Source of the DNA: Lachnospiraceae bacterium
GTDB lineage: Bacteria; Bacillota; Clostridia; Lachnospirales; Lachnospiraceae
DNA: 55,841 nt
Reading direction: 5' to 3'
NCBI GenBank assembly: GCA_015057435.1
Contig: SVEJ01000018.1
Span: forward strand, 1 to 55,841
Shown: piece after piece, positions 1 to 8,814 of the stretch
Layout: each line of letters opens with the position of its first letter
Numbering within the stretch: the stretch's first letter is position 1
Notes under the pieces: model-generated
The model's database searches: none
What the model saw: only the letters and a program-made list of their open reading frames with translations
What the model was told of the DNA's origin: nothing
Program-made: the position numbers and the translations under genes

Positions 1-482
1 ACATTTACAATTAAGTCTATTGTATAATACGCGCGTTTAAAATGTGTTTGCCAAGTGCTTCAGAAATATTAATATTTTTTAATCACTCAAACTCCACTTT
101 AGATATAATGCACCCTTTGTAAAACAGTGCAAACACCTATAGTTTTTGGCATATTCATTTTCTTCTCTTAATATTCCCTTCCACATATGCTCAAGAAACT
201 CTAATTTACTTTCGCCACCAAGAACAAGAAACCTGTTTATCCAAATATTTTCTAATACTTCTGCGATTATATATCAAATCATTCATCCTTATTTCCTCTC
301 ATTTAAAACCAACACTTGTAATCTTCTTCACCCATTTCTCTTTATAACTGAAATCGTATTGGTAATTATAACACATCCTTCATCACTCCGCACTAAATGA
401 ACACATTCTATTTCTACTCATTTTCTTTTGACACACTCATCCATTATTGGCAACCAAAAATCGAAAAACCTCGTATACTAAA
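1..482. other. AT-rich stretch with decayed coding sequence
   Basis: No intact gene is supported here. The plus strand is pyrimidine-rich and poor in G, which is the composition minus-strand genes show elsewhere in the window, so this is probably decayed minus-strand coding DNA. The only recognisable piece is a nitroreductase-like N-terminus (separate entry). A second minus-strand frame is open from about 229 down to a stop at 79-81 (about 50 codons, no start of its own) and continues in another frame from the break in that piece. I do not recognise its product. A plus-strand open frame at 146-400 has no ribosome binding site and an unnatural composition, so I do not call it a gene. Confidence 0.5.
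206..286 (-). pseudogene. nitroreductase-family N-terminal fragment (decayed)
   Basis: The minus strand has GAGG eight bases before an ATG at 286 and then encodes 26 residues, beginning MNDLIYNRRSIRKYLDKQVS. The run NRRSIRKY followed by a K-x-V-S turn is the classic N-terminus of FMN-dependent nitroreductases, where it contributes to flavin phosphate binding. After about 20 residues the match ends and the frame stops at 206-208, whereas the family is usually 170-200 residues long. A TATAAT-like box lies upstream at about 366-371. The piece is read as the 5' remnant of a lost nitroreductase gene. The assignment rests on a short motif, so it is moderate. Confidence 0.5.
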
Positions 483-522
483 ACACACAGCATGCAATTT
501 TATATAACTACATACTGTGTGT
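483..522 (-). terminator. candidate terminator of the ABC exporter operon
   Basis: 12-bp arms at 483-494 and 511-522 (ACACACAGCATG against CATACTGTGTGT) pair fully on the minus-strand RNA with one G-U wobble. The hairpin is followed by only a short UUUU, so termination may be weak. It lies just downstream of the permease stop at 545. Confidence 0.45.
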
Positions 523-544
523 ATAAATTCGTATTCAATTGCAA

Positions 545-2113
545 TTACTCATTCCGGATTGCAGCAAGCGGACTTAATCTCGTTGCTCTTTGTGCAGGGA
601 AGAAACCTGCAATCATACCTACAACAGTAGAAAATGCTATCGCCACTAATGCAAGCCACAAAGGAATCGCCGATATATTCATATCTACACCGTACATATC
701 TGCCATGAAAATCGGTGCCAAAAATTGATTCAAAAGGAATGATATAGAATAACTTAAAAGCAGACCAACTACACCTCCGATAAATCCGATAAATGCTGCC
801 TCAGATAAGAACATTGAACGGATATTACCAAGTCCGCATCCAAGCACCTTCATAACACCGATTTCCTTTGTTCGCTCATAAATCGACATCGTCATTGTAT
901 TCGCAATACTAATTGCAGCAACCAGCATCGCTACCGCTCCAATACCGCCAAGCACTGCTTCAATAATCATGAATTCCTTTTCAATTTCTTCTAACCATTC
1001 CTTGTTTGCATCAGCTTGGTATCCCATTGTTTGAATCTCTTCCAAAACTGCCTCAACATTATCGGCATCATCTACTTTCACCGTAAGCTGTGTATACTTA
1101 TAATCCCGATATGGCTTACCAGACTTATCTGTTGGTTGGCCCGGCACAACTGCATTCAAAGAATAGTTCTTTTTCAAAAACGCCTTTAGTGTATCTATAT
1201 CTGTATAACAGCTATATGAATAGTCTGTATAAGTATCCAAATCACCTTCTGTAATACCGGAAACATTCAGCTTGACACGCTTCATCTCATCTGAAAAGTA
1301 GCTATAATTCTCTTCCTCCCAATCATCTTCAAACGCATCATCCGTTCCTGTTTCATCATCCGGAGAAAAATCTGTGTCATCCCCAAAACCAGCATCCGAA
1401 TCATCCTCAGAATCAGCATCAGAATCAGCATCAGAATCATCTTCAAAATCGTTCGTATCGATTGAAAAATCTTCCGGTACAGAAAAGTCTGCATTATCAC
1501 CAACCCCATCCAACAAATCTTCCGGATCTGTTGTGTCATCATCCTCTGAATAATTCTCGCCTTCTTCTATACCACCAATCACCGGCGTTTTCATAAAGTC
1601 TACGTTCGGTGCTTCTCCGCTCTCAAAATCAGGCCATTCACCTGTTTTCACATCCATCAAAGACATAATCATCTGATTACCAACCAAAAGAGACATTTCT
1701 CCTTTTGCGGAAGGATACTTACCTTCCCCTATTGTAATCTTTTGTAAGTATTCCTGCGACACACCGATAATATCCATATAGCCTTCGTAATTTCCAATCT
1801 GAAACGGCATACTATAGATTAGCTGTGGTTGCACATTTTCCACAAACTCCATCTGTGAAAACTTTTCAATTGTCTTATCATCCAACAGCAAATCATCAGA
1901 ACCATACGCCGCATCCGAATAGACCATAATCTCCGTCAGTCCGCCGGCACTACCAACCTGCGCCATCATCGCCTGCTTCAATCCAAGACCTAATGAAAGC
2001 ATAACTACAATCGATGCCGTACCAATCACAACACCCAGTACTGTTAAAACGGTACGCATTTTACGTTTCCAAAGATTTGCAAGACTCATCCCAAGAATAT
2101 CAGATATTCTCAT
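545..2113 (-). CDS. ABC exporter permease (FtsX/MacB type) with acidic insert
   Basis: Inner-membrane permease of a MacB/LolC-like exporter. One transmembrane (TM) helix lies at the N-terminus, after the family hallmark SLANLWKRKMRTVLTVLGVVIG. A large extracytoplasmic MacB-PCD-like domain follows, then three C-terminal TM helices of the FtsX domain with the cytoplasmic ERTKEIGVMKVLG signature. Within the extracellular domain, about residues 190-275, sits a run of Asp, Glu and Ser with DSDAD-type repeats that is unusual for the family. The ATG at 2113 (MRISDILG) is preferred over the one at 2125, because a GGAGAGG lies 12 bases before the former and touches the latter. The start overlaps the upstream gene's stop, which indicates translational coupling in a three-gene operon. 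Confidence 0.9.
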   Translation of the reverse strand: MRISDILGMSLANLWKRKMRTVLTVLGVVIGTASIVVMLSLGLGLKQAMMAQVGSAGGLTEIMVYSDAAYGSDDLLLDDKTIEKFSQMEFVENVQPQLIYSMPFQIGNYEGYMDIIGVSQEYLQKITIGEGKYPSAKGEMSLLVGNQMIMSLMDVKTGEWPDFESGEAPNVDFMKTPVIGGIEEGENYSEDDDTTDPEDLLDGVGDNADFSVPEDFSIDTNDFEDDSDADSDADSEDDSDAGFGDDTDFSPDDETGTDDAFEDDWEEENYSYFSDEMKRVKLNVSGITEGDLDTYTDYSYSCYTDIDTLKAFLKKNYSLNAVVPGQPTDKSGKPYRDYKYTQLTVKVDDADNVEAVLEEIQTMGYQADANKEWLEEIEKEFMIIEAVLGGIGAVAMLVAAISIANTMTMSIYERTKEIGVMKVLGCGLGNIRSMFLSEAAFIGFIGGVVGLLLSYSISFLLNQFLAPIFMADMYGVDMNISAIPLWLALVAIAFSTVVGMIAGFFPAQRATRLSPLAAIRNE

Positions 2114-3746
2114 CGTACAAATCATCCTCTCCGTCTTCTGCTTCTAAAAGTGCTGCCATACGTTTCTTTCTTGTGACCACAACAATCACTATAACCGCTA
2201 CGATAACAACAAGTAAAATGATTCCAAGTATAATAAATGCCCATATCGGAATCTGGAATCCTTCCTCTTCTTCAAACTCTTCGTCATCATAGAACTCATC
2301 ATCCGTAAAATCATCTTCCATAGCCGAACTGCCATCTTCACTGACAGTACATGCAATCTTTTCTTCTACAGTTGTCACTGTACCTTCCGAATCCTCATAC
2401 GAAATCACTATCGTAATCTTACCATCTGCTGAATTATCAGCCTTACCGGTAATCTCCATTGTTGCATACGCACTCGATGAACCGGCGATATTACCTACAT
2501 AAGACTCTTTTGCTTCTACCGCATCACTTTTTGTAGAAACATTAACATTATAGACACCAACCGAACTCTTATTATTAATAGTAAACATAAGTTCCGCCGA
2601 TTCTCCAACTCCAACCACTTCCGGTGTCATAGAAACATCTGTAATAGCAAATGCTACATCCTGATATACCGGAATTGTCACACTGTCAGCAGAAGTAAAG
2701 TTATTACCATTGCCGTCATCAAAATCACCTTTTACTACCAAGCTGTAATTCTTTTGCTGCAAATCAGCACCGGCCTTCATTTCAATTTCAATATCACCGG
2801 TCTTACCTGCTTCAATCTTTTCAACAAAAACTGCATTTGAACCGGATGTCGGAGTAAAACTTCCTGCCTCATTTCCAATCAAAAACTTACCGTTACATAC
2901 ATTGACATTCTTAGAAGTGTTCTGAATATGAAGTACAATCTTGAATGTTTCTCCGGCCTTGACTTTCTTAGGTGTCGTCTCATATCCACTAATCAACAAC
3001 TTTGGTGCAACCGGCTCGTAATCGTCCGAATCACTAGAACCACCACTCGAACCACCGTCATATTCATCATCATATTCCTCATCCTGATTATCTTCTTCCT
3101 CTTCTTCCTCTTTCTTGTCAGAATTGTCTTTTCCCTTATCGTCAGAATCCGATGTATAATCACTACCCGTAAAATAAATGTTAATCGTCTTAATTACATA
3201 ATAATCCTTCGTTGAGCCATCTGCTTCCACTTTCGTATATTCACCAATAAAGCGGACACTGTGGTAGCCTGTTGTAATATCCATCCGAGTCATCATCTTG
3301 TATGATGCCGATAATTCTTTTGTTTTCTCCTCATCATCAGCTGTCACAATCTTATATGCATCACCACTTGTCTCAAACGGAAATGTTGAATCAATCACAG
3401 GGTATACACTCTTTAACTGAACAGTCTTAGTATCATTCGACTTTAACTTAAATTCAACTTTAACATTCTTTCCCGCTTTACCTGTAATAGACTTGGTCAC
3501 TTCTATTCCAACATCCGAATTCTTACCTAATACACCATTCGGATCTGCATTCGTGTTATCTGTATCTGCAGAAGTTCCTGTATTGGTTGTGTTGGTTGTA
3601 TTCGTATCATCCACCACATTTTCTACGTCTAACATTGTTGCATTCGCAACGGATGCGGGTGCTAACACAGACACCGTCATAGCCAGGCAAAGCAACCAGG
3701 CACACATACCCTTTTTGAATCGTCTTACATTATTCTTTCTCATCAT
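2100..3746 (-). CDS. membrane-anchored CARDB/Ig-like exporter partner
   Basis: Secreted protein of about 548 residues tethered by a C-terminal TM helix. It has a signal peptide (WLLCLAMTVSVLAPASVANA), a Thr/Asn-rich linker, then repeated beta-rich segments resembling CARDB or alpha-galactosidase NEW3 Ig-like domains (for example VKAGETFKIVLHIQNTSKN and GVGESAELMFTINNKSSVG). An acidic patch (KKEEEEEEDNQDEEYDDEYD) and a Gly/Ser linker lie between modules. A single TM helix near IWAFIILGIILLVVIV is followed by a short basic then acidic tail. Such proteins commonly sit between the ATPase and permease of MacB-like systems in Firmicutes, so a role presenting substrate outside the membrane is inferred. 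The start is chosen at 3746 or 3743, since GGAGG lies 6 or 9 bases upstream of this tandem ATG. Confidence 0.75.
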   Translation of the reverse strand: MMRKNNVRRFKKGMCAWLLCLAMTVSVLAPASVANATMLDVENVVDDTNTTNTTNTGTSADTDNTNADPNGVLGKNSDVGIEVTKSITGKAGKNVKVEFKLKSNDTKTVQLKSVYPVIDSTFPFETSGDAYKIVTADDEEKTKELSASYKMMTRMDITTGYHSVRFIGEYTKVEADGSTKDYYVIKTINIYFTGSDYTSDSDDKGKDNSDKKEEEEEEDNQDEEYDDEYDGGSSGGSSDSDDYEPVAPKLLISGYETTPKKVKAGETFKIVLHIQNTSKNVNVCNGKFLIGNEAGSFTPTSGSNAVFVEKIEAGKTGDIEIEMKAGADLQQKNYSLVVKGDFDDGNGNNFTSADSVTIPVYQDVAFAITDVSMTPEVVGVGESAELMFTINNKSSVGVYNVNVSTKSDAVEAKESYVGNIAGSSSAYATMEITGKADNSADGKITIVISYEDSEGTVTTVEEKIACTVSEDGSSAMEDDFTDDEFYDDEEFEEEEGFQIPIWAFIILGIILLVVIVAVIVIVVVTRKKRMAALLEAEDGEDDLYDENI

Positions 3747-4743
3747 TTCCATCCTCCGCAAAATTCGTACTTCTATCTTCAACAGCTACAATCTTACCAT
3801 CCACAATTCGAATCACCTTATCAGCAATCGCTGCAAGACTATCGTCATGGGTAACCATAACTAATGTTTTTTTCTGTTTGTTAACAATCTCTCGCATCAA
3901 GTTCATCATATCTTTCGATGTATGGGAATCTAAGTTACCGGTTGGTTCGTCCGCAAACATAATCTTTGGATTCACTACCAACGCTCTCGCCATACCTACA
4001 CGTTGCTGCTGTCCACCGGACATCTGATTCGGTCTGTGCATTGCATGTTCCTTAAGTCCGACCAAGCGAAGCAATTTCATTGCGCGTTTTAATCGAATCA
4101 TCTTCGGAACGCCTCTAAAAGTCAGTGGTAATGCAACATTCTCCAAAGCATTCATCGTTCCAATCAGATTAAAGGACTGAAAAATGAACCCTACATTCTC
4201 CCGTCTAAACTTAACAAGCTGATTCTCATTCATTTTCTCTATATGCTGTCCGTCTATTAAGATTTCACCTTTACTTGGCTTTTCCAATCCTGCCAACATA
4301 TTTAACAATGTTGATTTGCCGGATCCGGATGTACCTACAATCGCACAAAACTCACCTTCATACACGTTAAAATCAACACCATTTAATGCTCTTACCTTGT
4401 TCGTGCCAACTTTATAAATCTTATACAAATTACGGACTTTTATCACAGCCTTGCGTCCGTCATCTATCTCATACCACGGTTTTTCACTCTCATCCTCGTT
4501 TTCTAAGTTCGTCACTTCAGATGTGTCCTCATATGAATCTTGCGTTTCCGAATTGTCATACACATCCTCATCATCCGTTACAAGTTCGTCCAAAACTTCA
4601 TCAAACTGTTCACCGTCAACATCCTCATCGACCTCAAACAAATCCACTTCCATATTCTTTTTTTCACCATAATAAACGCCTGCTAAAGTAGACTCTAAGC
4701 GGTCATTCGACGAATCTGTAAACTTCAACCTGTTATCCTCCAT
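3730..4743 (-). CDS. ABC exporter ATP-binding protein (MacB/LolD type)
   Basis: Cytoplasmic ATPase of the exporter. Walker A GTSGSGKST is at about residues 137-145, followed by the Q-loop (FIFQSFNL), signature SGGQQQRVGMARAL, Walker B IMFADEPTGNLD and the switch His in VTHDD, all intact. The C-terminal part matches the usual 220-230 residue LolD/MacB nucleotide-binding domain. It is preceded by an extra N-terminal segment of about 95 residues that is strongly acidic (EVDEDVDGEQFDEVLDELV and more), which the family normally lacks. An upstream TTG at 4776 keeps the frame open, but it lies at the predicted transcription start, so the ATG at 4743 is preferred. First gene of the operon. Confidence 0.92.
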   Translation of the reverse strand: MEDNRLKFTDSSNDRLESTLAGVYYGEKKNMEVDLFEVDEDVDGEQFDEVLDELVTDDEDVYDNSETQDSYEDTSEVTNLENEDESEKPWYEIDDGRKAVIKVRNLYKIYKVGTNKVRALNGVDFNVYEGEFCAIVGTSGSGKSTLLNMLAGLEKPSKGEILIDGQHIEKMNENQLVKFRRENVGFIFQSFNLIGTMNALENVALPLTFRGVPKMIRLKRAMKLLRLVGLKEHAMHRPNQMSGGQQQRVGMARALVVNPKIMFADEPTGNLDSHTSKDMMNLMREIVNKQKKTLVMVTHDDSLAAIADKVIRIVDGKIVAVEDRSTNFAEDGNDEKE

Positions 4744-4781
4744 GCATCCAATCTGACTTTTCACCCAAATTAACAAAACTG

Positions 4782-4816
4782 ATTATAACACATTTTTTTA
4801 AAATGGTAACCCATTT
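4782..4816 (-). promoter_or_regulatory. promoter of the ABC exporter operon with overlapping palindrome
   Basis: On the minus strand TTACCA (4809-4804), a 16-base spacer and TATAAT (4787-4782) form a good sigma-A promoter. Perfect 6-bp arms AAATGG/CCATTT at 4801-4816 with a 4-base centre overlap the -35 box, as expected for a repressor operator. The predicted leader before the ATG at 4743 is about 30 bases. Confidence 0.65.
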
Positions 4817-4846
4817 GCAAAATGTTCATAGAATATTAAGAATTTA

Positions 4847-5284
4847 CTAAATCTGATACAGTTCTTTACCTTCAAGATTCTTAAATGTTTCATATACATG
4901 CGGGTAGTCTTTTTGCAAACGAATCAGTTTGAAGTCCTTATCTACAAAACAGTGGCTCGTGCGCGCATTGTTATGTAATACTGAAAAATCCTCCGAATAT
5001 ATCTGATACGTCATCTCAAATTTCACACGACTGAATTTTTCAAGTTTCGGAACAATACAAATCGTATCTCCAAATCTAGCCGGTGTTCGATAATCACACT
5101 CCACACTGAGAACCGGTATCATAACTCCGTGTTCCTCCATCCAGTTGTAATCCAAGTCTATTTGCTTCATAAAATCCATTCTGCATTCCTCTAAAAAGCG
5201 AATGTAATTAGAATGGTGTACAACCTGCATTCTGTCTGTTTCATAATAATTAATTGTTCTTTTAAAGGGTTGATAATTGGTCAT
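4847..5284 (-). CDS. acyl-CoA thioesterase, hotdog fold (YbgC/FadM-like)
   Basis: The 145-residue protein is the normal length for a single hotdog-fold 4-hydroxybenzoyl-CoA/acyl-CoA thioesterase. The N-terminal signature YYETDRMQVVHHSNYIRFLEE matches the family motif D-x-(M/Q)-x-V-V-(Y/H)-H-x-N-Y, with the catalytic Asp in the ETDRM segment. It would hydrolyse acyl- or aromatic-CoA esters in the cytoplasm. The substrate cannot be read from sequence. It ends just before the exporter promoter and starts 71 bases after the stop of the coiled-coil gene, so the two may share a transcript. Confidence 0.88.
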   Translation of the reverse strand: MTNYQPFKRTINYYETDRMQVVHHSNYIRFLEECRMDFMKQIDLDYNWMEEHGVMIPVLSVECDYRTPARFGDTICIVPKLEKFSRVKFEMTYQIYSEDFSVLHNNARTSHCFVDKDFKLIRLQKDYPHVYETFKNLEGKELYQI

Positions 5285-5316
5285 AGCTTTTCCTTTCTTC
5301 TATCGATAAACACGTA

Positions 5317-5349
5317 GGGAAGAATACTTCTGCCCGAAATATTCCTCCC
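5317..5349 (-). terminator. intergenic hairpin, possible weak terminator
   Basis: 10-bp arms at 5317-5326 and 5340-5349 (GGGAAGAATA against TATTCCTCCC) pair on the minus-strand RNA with one wobble. No U tract follows, so this may be an mRNA-processing or partial attenuation hairpin rather than a true terminator. Confidence 0.35.
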
Positions 5350-5355
5350 CCATTA

Positions 5356-6669
5356 TTAAAACTCTGTAATTTCGTAATTATCATCAAATGTCATGGTTGC
5401 CTGAACATACTCTTTTCCATCCTTGCCAACCTTAACATCTGTTGTTTCTACAACCTTAACGGTTTCTTCTATCTGAGCCTTTTCGCGCTGTTTAACAGCC
5501 CTTCCAATCAAACCGCTATACTTTTTCTCCGTTGTGATTGCATTCGCCATCTGTGCAACTTGCTCTGACGGAACACTCGCAACCGGTTGCGATTTCTTAA
5601 AATGCGGTATAAGCGGTATTGTCTCATTCTCTTTGTCGAGCTTTTCTAATTCCGCTATTGCTTCTGCCAATTCTTTTTCTTTTGCTTTCTTTTCTTCTTC
5701 TGTCAAAGGTTGTGTTTCTTTTTCCTTCTCATCCAAAACAGCTTCTACCTTTTCCGGATGTACTTCCTGTTCCACTTCTTTAACAACAGGCTTTTGTACC
5801 GCCTTCTTCTCATGAACTACTTTTTCTTCCACCATCGGTTTTGCCTGTGCAAGCGTAGCTTTCATTCCATCCTGCTTTAACTTCTCTACCTTCTCAGCCA
5901 AAGCATCTCGTTCTGCCATCATCTTAGCAAGCGCTTCTTCTGCGCGCTGTGCTTTTTCTTCAGCCTGTCTCGTCTTCTCTTCTTGCTCTTCTTGCAAATC
6001 CAGACTCAACTGAATACTTCCATCTCCATATTCATCCGGATTGCTTCTTGCCTTCATACGAGAATTATACAACTCGCTTGATAACAGCTGCCCAATCTCT
6101 AACATCTGCTGATTTCTGTCATCCGGATCCATCTCCTGCAACCCATCCATCAACTCTGCACGGTTGCTGTTAATAATGTTAAGCTTCTCTTCAAGCACCT
6201 GTAATATAATTTCATAGTCACTACGAATGTTGTGATATGCATCAGAAATCATATCAGTCACTTCAGTCAACATCTCATCTGTATAAATGAGAGAGGCCGC
6301 ATATATTTCATTCGCACCACCCAAAGCAAACTGCTCTTCCTCACTCAGTCGGTTATAATCAACCGGTGCTACACCTGTCGTGTGTTTCGTCACACGCATT
6401 CTACTGGCGCTGTGCTCTGCCTCATAGATAATTCTTTCGGCTTCTTTCTTGGCTTCGCTGATAATCTTTCCTTTGCGGTCATTCACCTCATGATAAGTCT
6501 TAATTTCCATTTCCATCTGAGAAGAAAGCTCTGTCAAAAGACTTTGCATTTCATCTTTATAAATGCTCACCTTACCTGTAGCTAGTGGCACAGATGGTGC
6601 ACTATCCAAAATCATCTGTAAACGTTCTATAATTTCTTTCGTTCTACTTCTATCAGCAATGGTAGCCAT
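5356..6669 (-). CDS. long coiled-coil cytoplasmic protein, DivIVA/AtpH-like N-terminus
   Basis: A 437-residue soluble protein with no signal peptide or membrane helix. The first about 110 residues are helical and include IISEAKKEAERIIYEAEHSA, the spaced Ala/Glu/Arg coiled coil typical of DivIVA-like and V-ATPase subunit-H-like proteins of Clostridia. A second coiled coil (about residues 220-270, AEEKAQRAEEALAKMMAERD) leads into a Lys/Glu/Val-rich, probably disordered linker, then a short C-terminal segment with KVVETTDVKVGKDGKEYV. A scaffold or septum-related role is plausible by analogy only. The function is not known. It has its own promoter at 6723-6751 and a GGAGGG 7-8 bases before the ATG. 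Confidence 0.75.
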   Translation of the reverse strand: MATIADRSRTKEIIERLQMILDSAPSVPLATGKVSIYKDEMQSLLTELSSQMEMEIKTYHEVNDRKGKIISEAKKEAERIIYEAEHSASRMRVTKHTTGVAPVDYNRLSEEEQFALGGANEIYAASLIYTDEMLTEVTDMISDAYHNIRSDYEIILQVLEEKLNIINSNRAELMDGLQEMDPDDRNQQMLEIGQLLSSELYNSRMKARSNPDEYGDGSIQLSLDLQEEQEEKTRQAEEKAQRAEEALAKMMAERDALAEKVEKLKQDGMKATLAQAKPMVEEKVVHEKKAVQKPVVKEVEQEVHPEKVEAVLDEKEKETQPLTEEEKKAKEKELAEAIAELEKLDKENETIPLIPHFKKSQPVASVPSEQVAQMANAITTEKKYSGLIGRAVKQREKAQIEETVKVVETTDVKVGKDGKEYVQATMTFDDNYEITEF

Positions 6670-6722
6670 AGTATACCCTCCAATTTTCGTTCTTTCGTAT
6701 ATATAATCACGCAGATGAAATT

Positions 6723-6751
6723 ATTATATCAAAAACACGCTCTAATCGCAA
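6723..6751 (-). promoter_or_regulatory. sigma-A promoter for the coiled-coil gene
   Basis: On the minus strand TTGCGA (6751-6746), a spacer of exactly 17 bases and TATAAT (6728-6723). The start codon lies about 54 bases downstream of the -10 box. Confidence 0.7.
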
Positions 6752-6816
6752 TTTATTTATCCGTGAAAACAAGAATATTTTATCATATTTTCCAAAAGAT
6801 CTGCATATTCTATCTG

Positions 6817-6836
6817 TATAATAATTAATAGGAGGA
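6817..6836 (+). promoter_or_regulatory. -10 box and ribosome binding site of the superoxide dismutase gene
   Basis: A perfect TATAAT at 6817-6822 and an AGGAGG about 7 bases before the ATG at 6843 are clear. No good -35 hexamer is found at 16-18 bases upstream, which fits a promoter that needs an activator. That last point is inference. Confidence 0.5.
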
Positions 6837-6842
6837 CAATCT

Positions 6843-7466
6843 ATGACTTATCCGTTCAAACCAAAAGAATTACCCTATGCTTATGACGCATTACATCCAT
6901 ATCTCAGTGAGGAAATTCTACACTTTCACCACGATAAGCATTATGTTACTTATGTGAACAAATTAAATGAAATCATTAAGAATTATCCGAATTTGCAAAA
7001 CATGACTTTGGAAGAATTACTCACCAAATGTGAAAAGATTCCAAGTGAAGCAAGAACCTCTATTAAAAACAACGCAGGTGGCGTCTACAATCACGAATTA
7101 TATTTTGATTGCATGAATTCCACTGATTGCGAACTTCCGACAGACAAATTAGCACTTGCAATTAACGCATCATTTGGTTCAATCGAACAATTCAAGGCTG
7201 AATTAGAGGCCGCTGCAATTAACCAGTTTGGTTCCGGTTATGCATGGCTCATTTTATCCGAGAACAGATTAGAAATCATCGCAACACCAAATCAAGATAC
7301 GCCAATCGCCCCTACCGTCACACCGCTTTTGTGCATTGATGTATGGGAGCACGCTTACTACTTGCAATATCAAAACCGAAGACCGGACTATGTGAAAAAT
7401 TGGTTTAATCTTATCAATTGGTGTTATGTGGGTGCACGTTACATGTCGTTAGCAAAAGAACAATAA
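6843..7466 (+). CDS. sodA: superoxide dismutase, Fe/Mn family, Mn-like signature
   Basis: Converts superoxide to oxygen and hydrogen peroxide in the cytoplasm. The 207-residue length and both domains fit the family. The metal ligands are His29 (in HFHHDKHY), His84 (NNAGGVYNHELYF), Asp166 and His170 (DVWEHAYY). The outer-sphere context NNAGG before the second His and NQDTP at about residue 150 is the pattern of Mn-specific enzymes rather than the AAQ pattern of Fe enzymes. Cambialistic use cannot be excluded. It is monocistronic on the plus strand. Its stop codon abuts the stop codon of hydF on the other strand with no base between. Confidence 0.95.
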   Translation: MTYPFKPKELPYAYDALHPYLSEEILHFHHDKHYVTYVNKLNEIIKNYPNLQNMTLEELLTKCEKIPSEARTSIKNNAGGVYNHELYFDCMNSTDCELPTDKLALAINASFGSIEQFKAELEAAAINQFGSGYAWLILSENRLEIIATPNQDTPIAPTVTPLLCIDVWEHAYYLQYQNRRPDYVKNWFNLINWCYVGARYMSLAKEQ

Positions 7467-8669
7467 TTAAACATCTTGCAGCGCTTGCAAACTTCTATCC
7501 AGAATACAGTTCATATAGGCAATCGCAATTCCATAATTCGTAAACGGCACCGTTTGCCTATGTGTCTGCATTCTTCTATGTTTCATTTCATTTTCATTAA
7601 GCATGCATCCGCCACAGTGAATAACCAACTTATACCCTGAAACATCTATCGGATAATCTGTACCTGAGCAAAAGCAAAATTGCAATTCTTTTCCGGTATA
7701 TTCAGATATCCACTTAGGTAATTTCACACTCCCTATATCGCCACATTGTCTGTGATGTGTACAACCTTCTGCAATCAAAACAAGATCTCCGTCTTGTAAC
7801 GTATCAAGCGTCTGTACCCCTTCTACTGCCATTTTCAAAAAACCTTTTTTTCTTGCCATCAAGATAGAAAATGATGTCAAAGCAACGTCCCTTGGCGTGG
7901 CATCATTCACTTTTTTAAACACCTGACTATCTGTAATTACCATATCCGGTTTCCGTTGAAGCTCTTCATATATGCGGCTATATTCCGTATCTTTCACAAC
8001 AAGTGCAATTCCACCTGCATCTAATATTTCTCTCACTGCCATTTGTTGCGGCAAAATCAATCGTCCTTTTGGTGCCGACTCGTCAATAGGTACAACCAAC
8101 ACAACAACATCCATGGGTTTTATCAAATCACCAATCATTTTTTGTGTTTCATTCTTTTTACCGGCAAGTTCAACAATTCTTTGTAAAAGCTCCTCAACTC
8201 CTGTTCTTTCATAAACACTTACACATACTTGCGCCACATCTGTATCCAAAGCAGGCTTCACACTCACCATGTCCATTTTATTCCAAACAAGAATTGTTGG
8301 TATGCCTTGTTTCCGAAGTTTGTCCAACCACTCCAAATCCACTTCATCTGTACCTGTTGTTGCATCTACAACGAATACTGCAACATCTGTTTTTCTAAGA
8401 ATTTGCTTTGTCTTTTCAACACGGAGTGCACCAAGTTCCCCATCATCATCCACACCCGGTGTATCTATCAGCACAACCGGACCTAATGGCAATAATTCCA
8501 TTGTTTTTTGTACCGGATCAGTCGTAGTACCTCTTACATCAGAAACCACACAGAGGTCTTGATTGGTCAACGCATTTAACAAACTGGATTTTCCTGCATT
8601 TATTTTACCAAAAAAGCTAATATGAATTCTTTCACTTGATGGTGTTTGATTCAAACTCATTTTGCTCAC
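7467..8669 (-). CDS. hydF: HydF, FeFe-hydrogenase H-cluster maturation GTPase
   Basis: Scaffold/GTPase on which the 2Fe subcluster of FeFe hydrogenase is assembled before transfer to HydA. The N-terminal Era-like GTPase has G1 GKINAGKSS (residues 21-29), G2 region RGTTTDP, G3 DTPG and G4 NKMD. The C-terminal cluster-binding domain has the diagnostic C-x-H ... H-C-x-x-C set, read here as Cys303, His305, His351, Cys352 and Cys355. The 400-residue length is normal. hydE, hydG and hydrogenase genes are not in the window, so the maturation genes are dispersed. The gene implies H2 metabolism and an anaerobic lifestyle. Confidence 0.95.
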   Translation of the reverse strand: MSKMSLNQTPSSERIHISFFGKINAGKSSLLNALTNQDLCVVSDVRGTTTDPVQKTMELLPLGPVVLIDTPGVDDDGELGALRVEKTKQILRKTDVAVFVVDATTGTDEVDLEWLDKLRKQGIPTILVWNKMDMVSVKPALDTDVAQVCVSVYERTGVEELLQRIVELAGKKNETQKMIGDLIKPMDVVVLVVPIDESAPKGRLILPQQMAVREILDAGGIALVVKDTEYSRIYEELQRKPDMVITDSQVFKKVNDATPRDVALTSFSILMARKKGFLKMAVEGVQTLDTLQDGDLVLIAEGCTHHRQCGDIGSVKLPKWISEYTGKELQFCFCSGTDYPIDVSGYKLVIHCGGCMLNENEMKHRRMQTHRQTVPFTNYGIAIAYMNCILDRSLQALQDV

Positions 8670-8814
8670 TCCTTTTTGATTCGAATAAAGTCATAGTACT
8701 TTCTCTCATAAATTATATCATTTCAATAATATACCCATCTTGTAAAAAAAAGCAACCTTCTGTAAAATTGTCAGAAAAAATTCAGAAAATCACTATGTTT
8801 TATTAGGTATTTCG

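Noticed and set aside
146-400. Plus-strand open frame of 84 codons
   Set aside because: No ribosome binding site, Ser/Phe/Ile-rich shadow composition, and it lies opposite the decayed minus-strand sequence.
1282-1542. Minus-strand Met/Ile/Leu-rich frame inside the permease gene
   Set aside because: It is an out-of-frame reading of the acidic DSDAD repeats of the permease.
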